Shown here: positions 5,150 through 6,058 of the stretch, in pieces
How positions within the stretch are numbered: the stretch's first letter is position 1
Layout: each line of letters opens with the position of its first letter
Source: an uncultured Collinsella sp.
GTDB lineage: Bacteria; Actinomycetota; Coriobacteriia; Coriobacteriales; Coriobacteriaceae
NCBI GenBank assembly: GCA_902496005.1
Contig: CABUZI010000100.1
Location: 1 to 6,058, forward strand
DNA length: 6,058 bases
Direction of reading: 5' to 3'
Notes under the pieces: model-generated
What the model was told of the DNA's origin: nothing
Databases searched by the model: none
The model's input: only the letters and a program-made list of their open reading frames with translations
Made by a program: the position numbers and the translations under genes

Positions 5150-5947
5150 ATGGATTTTACGGTCGAGAATGCGGGCACCACGATTGCCTGTCGCGAATAT
5201 GCCGGCCCGGATGTGTCGCCTGATACTCCTGCTTTGGTGTGCGTGCACGGCGCTTGTGTCGACGGCACATTTTTCGACGGCATCGCTTGTGAGCTCAGCC
5301 GCAACTACCGTGTAATTGCCTACGACCGCCGCGGCTGTGGTGACAGCAGCGAAGCGGCAGACGGCAGCTATGATCTTGCCGCTCAGGCCGCCGACCTGCA
5401 GGCCGTGATCGAACACGTCGGCGCTCCGACAAATGTGCTTGCGCACAGCGCCGGTACGTTGGTGGCGCTGGAGCTTCTTCGCGCCGAACCCCATCTCGTC
5501 GCCCGTGCGATTCTGCACGAGCCGGCTGTGTCGGCCGAAGGCGTCGGCATAGGCGCAGCTCCGGTTTTGCTCGATATGATTGCGGCTGGAAAGGTTTCAA
5601 GGGCGCTCCGGCTTTTCTTGGGAGCCCTCGGCGACTTGGACCCCGAGGCTCCTGGGACGACTAAGGCGGAAGCCAAACATGCCCTGCGCAATGGTCGTTG
5701 CTTCATGGCCAATGAATACGGAACAAATATGACATATGCTCCCGATTGGGAGCGCGCCTGCGCGTCAAAGGCGGTGTCGGCTGTGTTTTTGGGCGAGCTT
5801 TCGGTCGATACGCCCCGCGAGGCTGGCACGCGAGCGGCTGCCGAATATCTCAATTGCCCCCTTGTGATGATCCCGGGCGCGCATAACGGTCTGCGCGATC
5901 GTCCCGTTACGGCGGCAAACGCCGTTCGCGATATCTTGGAGCGTTAG
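5150..5947 (+). CDS. Alpha/beta-hydrolase fold protein
   Basis: The 265-residue product has the layout of a soluble alpha/beta-hydrolase. The oxyanion strand is CVHGACVDGTFF (His33-Gly34), followed by YDRRGCGDSS at 58-67 and the nucleophile elbow LAHSAG with Ser100. The HEP motif at 123-125 is common in the actinobacterial members I know. His245 in IPGAHNG is the likely catalytic histidine. The acid is less certain: after the sixth strand the sequence reads FLGELSVDTP, so Asp220 is the best candidate but sits off the usual spacing, and Glu216 is an alternative. Ala98 replaces the usual first glycine of GxSxG. No signal peptide is seen. ATG 5150 is the first in-frame start and gives a normal N-terminus. 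It is divergent from the radical SAM gene; the substrate (ester, amide, haloacid or other) is not readable. Confidence 0.88.
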   Translation: MDFTVENAGTTIACREYAGPDVSPDTPALVCVHGACVDGTFFDGIACELSRNYRVIAYDRRGCGDSSEAADGSYDLAAQAADLQAVIEHVGAPTNVLAHSAGTLVALELLRAEPHLVARAILHEPAVSAEGVGIGAAPVLLDMIAAGKVSRALRLFLGALGDLDPEAPGTTKAEAKHALRNGRCFMANEYGTNMTYAPDWERACASKAVSAVFLGELSVDTPREAGTRAAAEYLNCPLVMIPGAHNGLRDRPVTAANAVRDILER

Positions 5948-6058
5948 CACGCTCGATGACCTGCGGGGAGGTGGACTGTTAGCGTTTCGTCATTGTTAAC
6001 GAATGCGCCCATAACCGCGCGCCCGCGGCTCCATTACCGCCGTTTGCCAGGTCATAAA
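5948..6058. other. Non-coding or edge sequence after the hydrolase
   Basis: No gene can be called with confidence in these 111 bases. On the minus strand a frame is open from the window edge to a TAA at 5996-5998; its last residues read MTWQTAVMEPRARGYGRIR, which could be the C-terminus of a convergent gene or chance. An 8-base inverted repeat, ATGACCTG (5956-5963) and CAGGTCAT (6048-6055), flanks most of the segment. No U-tract terminator for the hydrolase is visible. Confidence 0.35.

Noticed and set aside
4925..5518. 198-residue N-terminal extension of the radical SAM frame
   Set aside because: The family begins at the MSTFLNASPIFGPV start, which has a ribosome site; the extension crosses the intergenic region and runs antisense to the hydrolase.
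61..5985. Shared 10-mer CTGTTAGCGT at 61-70 and 5976-5985
   Set aside because: Repeated 10-mers are expected by chance in 6 kb, and the flanks do not match, so this is not evidence of attachment sites or terminal repeats.

Overview
This is a GC-rich (roughly 60%) bacterial chromosomal segment with dense, mostly housekeeping-type genes. The codon style, the SEC-C-tagged methionine aminopeptidase, the M18 aminopeptidase and a palindromic intergenic repeat (arms CCTGCCAAAA / TTTTGGCAGG) suggest a gut Coriobacteriia member, most likely Collinsella or a close relative. That placement is inference from recall and was not tested by a search.

Layout, left to right. The first 44 bases hold the N-terminus of an unidentified leftward gene. 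An M18-family metalloaminopeptidase runs rightward (206-1591), followed with no gap by a 60-residue hypothetical protein (1592-1774). A 361-base stretch without a convincing gene follows (1775-2135). It holds one copy of the palindromic repeat, a strong bidirectional terminator and a second hairpin. Next come three leftward genes: a D-2-hydroxyacid dehydrogenase (2136-3071), a type I methionine aminopeptidase with an N-terminal SEC-C zinc motif (3205-4092) and a COG0731-like radical SAM protein (4148-4924). The second repeat copy and a perfect 18-bp-stem terminator lie between the dehydrogenase and the methionine aminopeptidase. A 225-base divergent intergenic region separates the radical SAM gene from a rightward alpha/beta-hydrolase (5150-5947). 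The last 111 bases hold no gene that can be called with confidence.

The genes do not form one obvious pathway. Two are peptide-trimming metallopeptidases (M18 and MetAP), and the others are an oxidoreductase, a radical SAM enzyme and a serine-type hydrolase, all apparently cytoplasmic. Terminator and promoter placement suggests several short transcription units: M18 plus the small ORF; the methionine aminopeptidase, possibly with read-in from the radical SAM gene; the dehydrogenase; and the hydrolase.

I found no clear new biological system, phage, CRISPR array, insertion sequence or RNA gene. The most interesting signals are the two related palindromic repeat copies, the small ORF pair after the aminopeptidase, and an inverted repeat at the radical SAM promoter.
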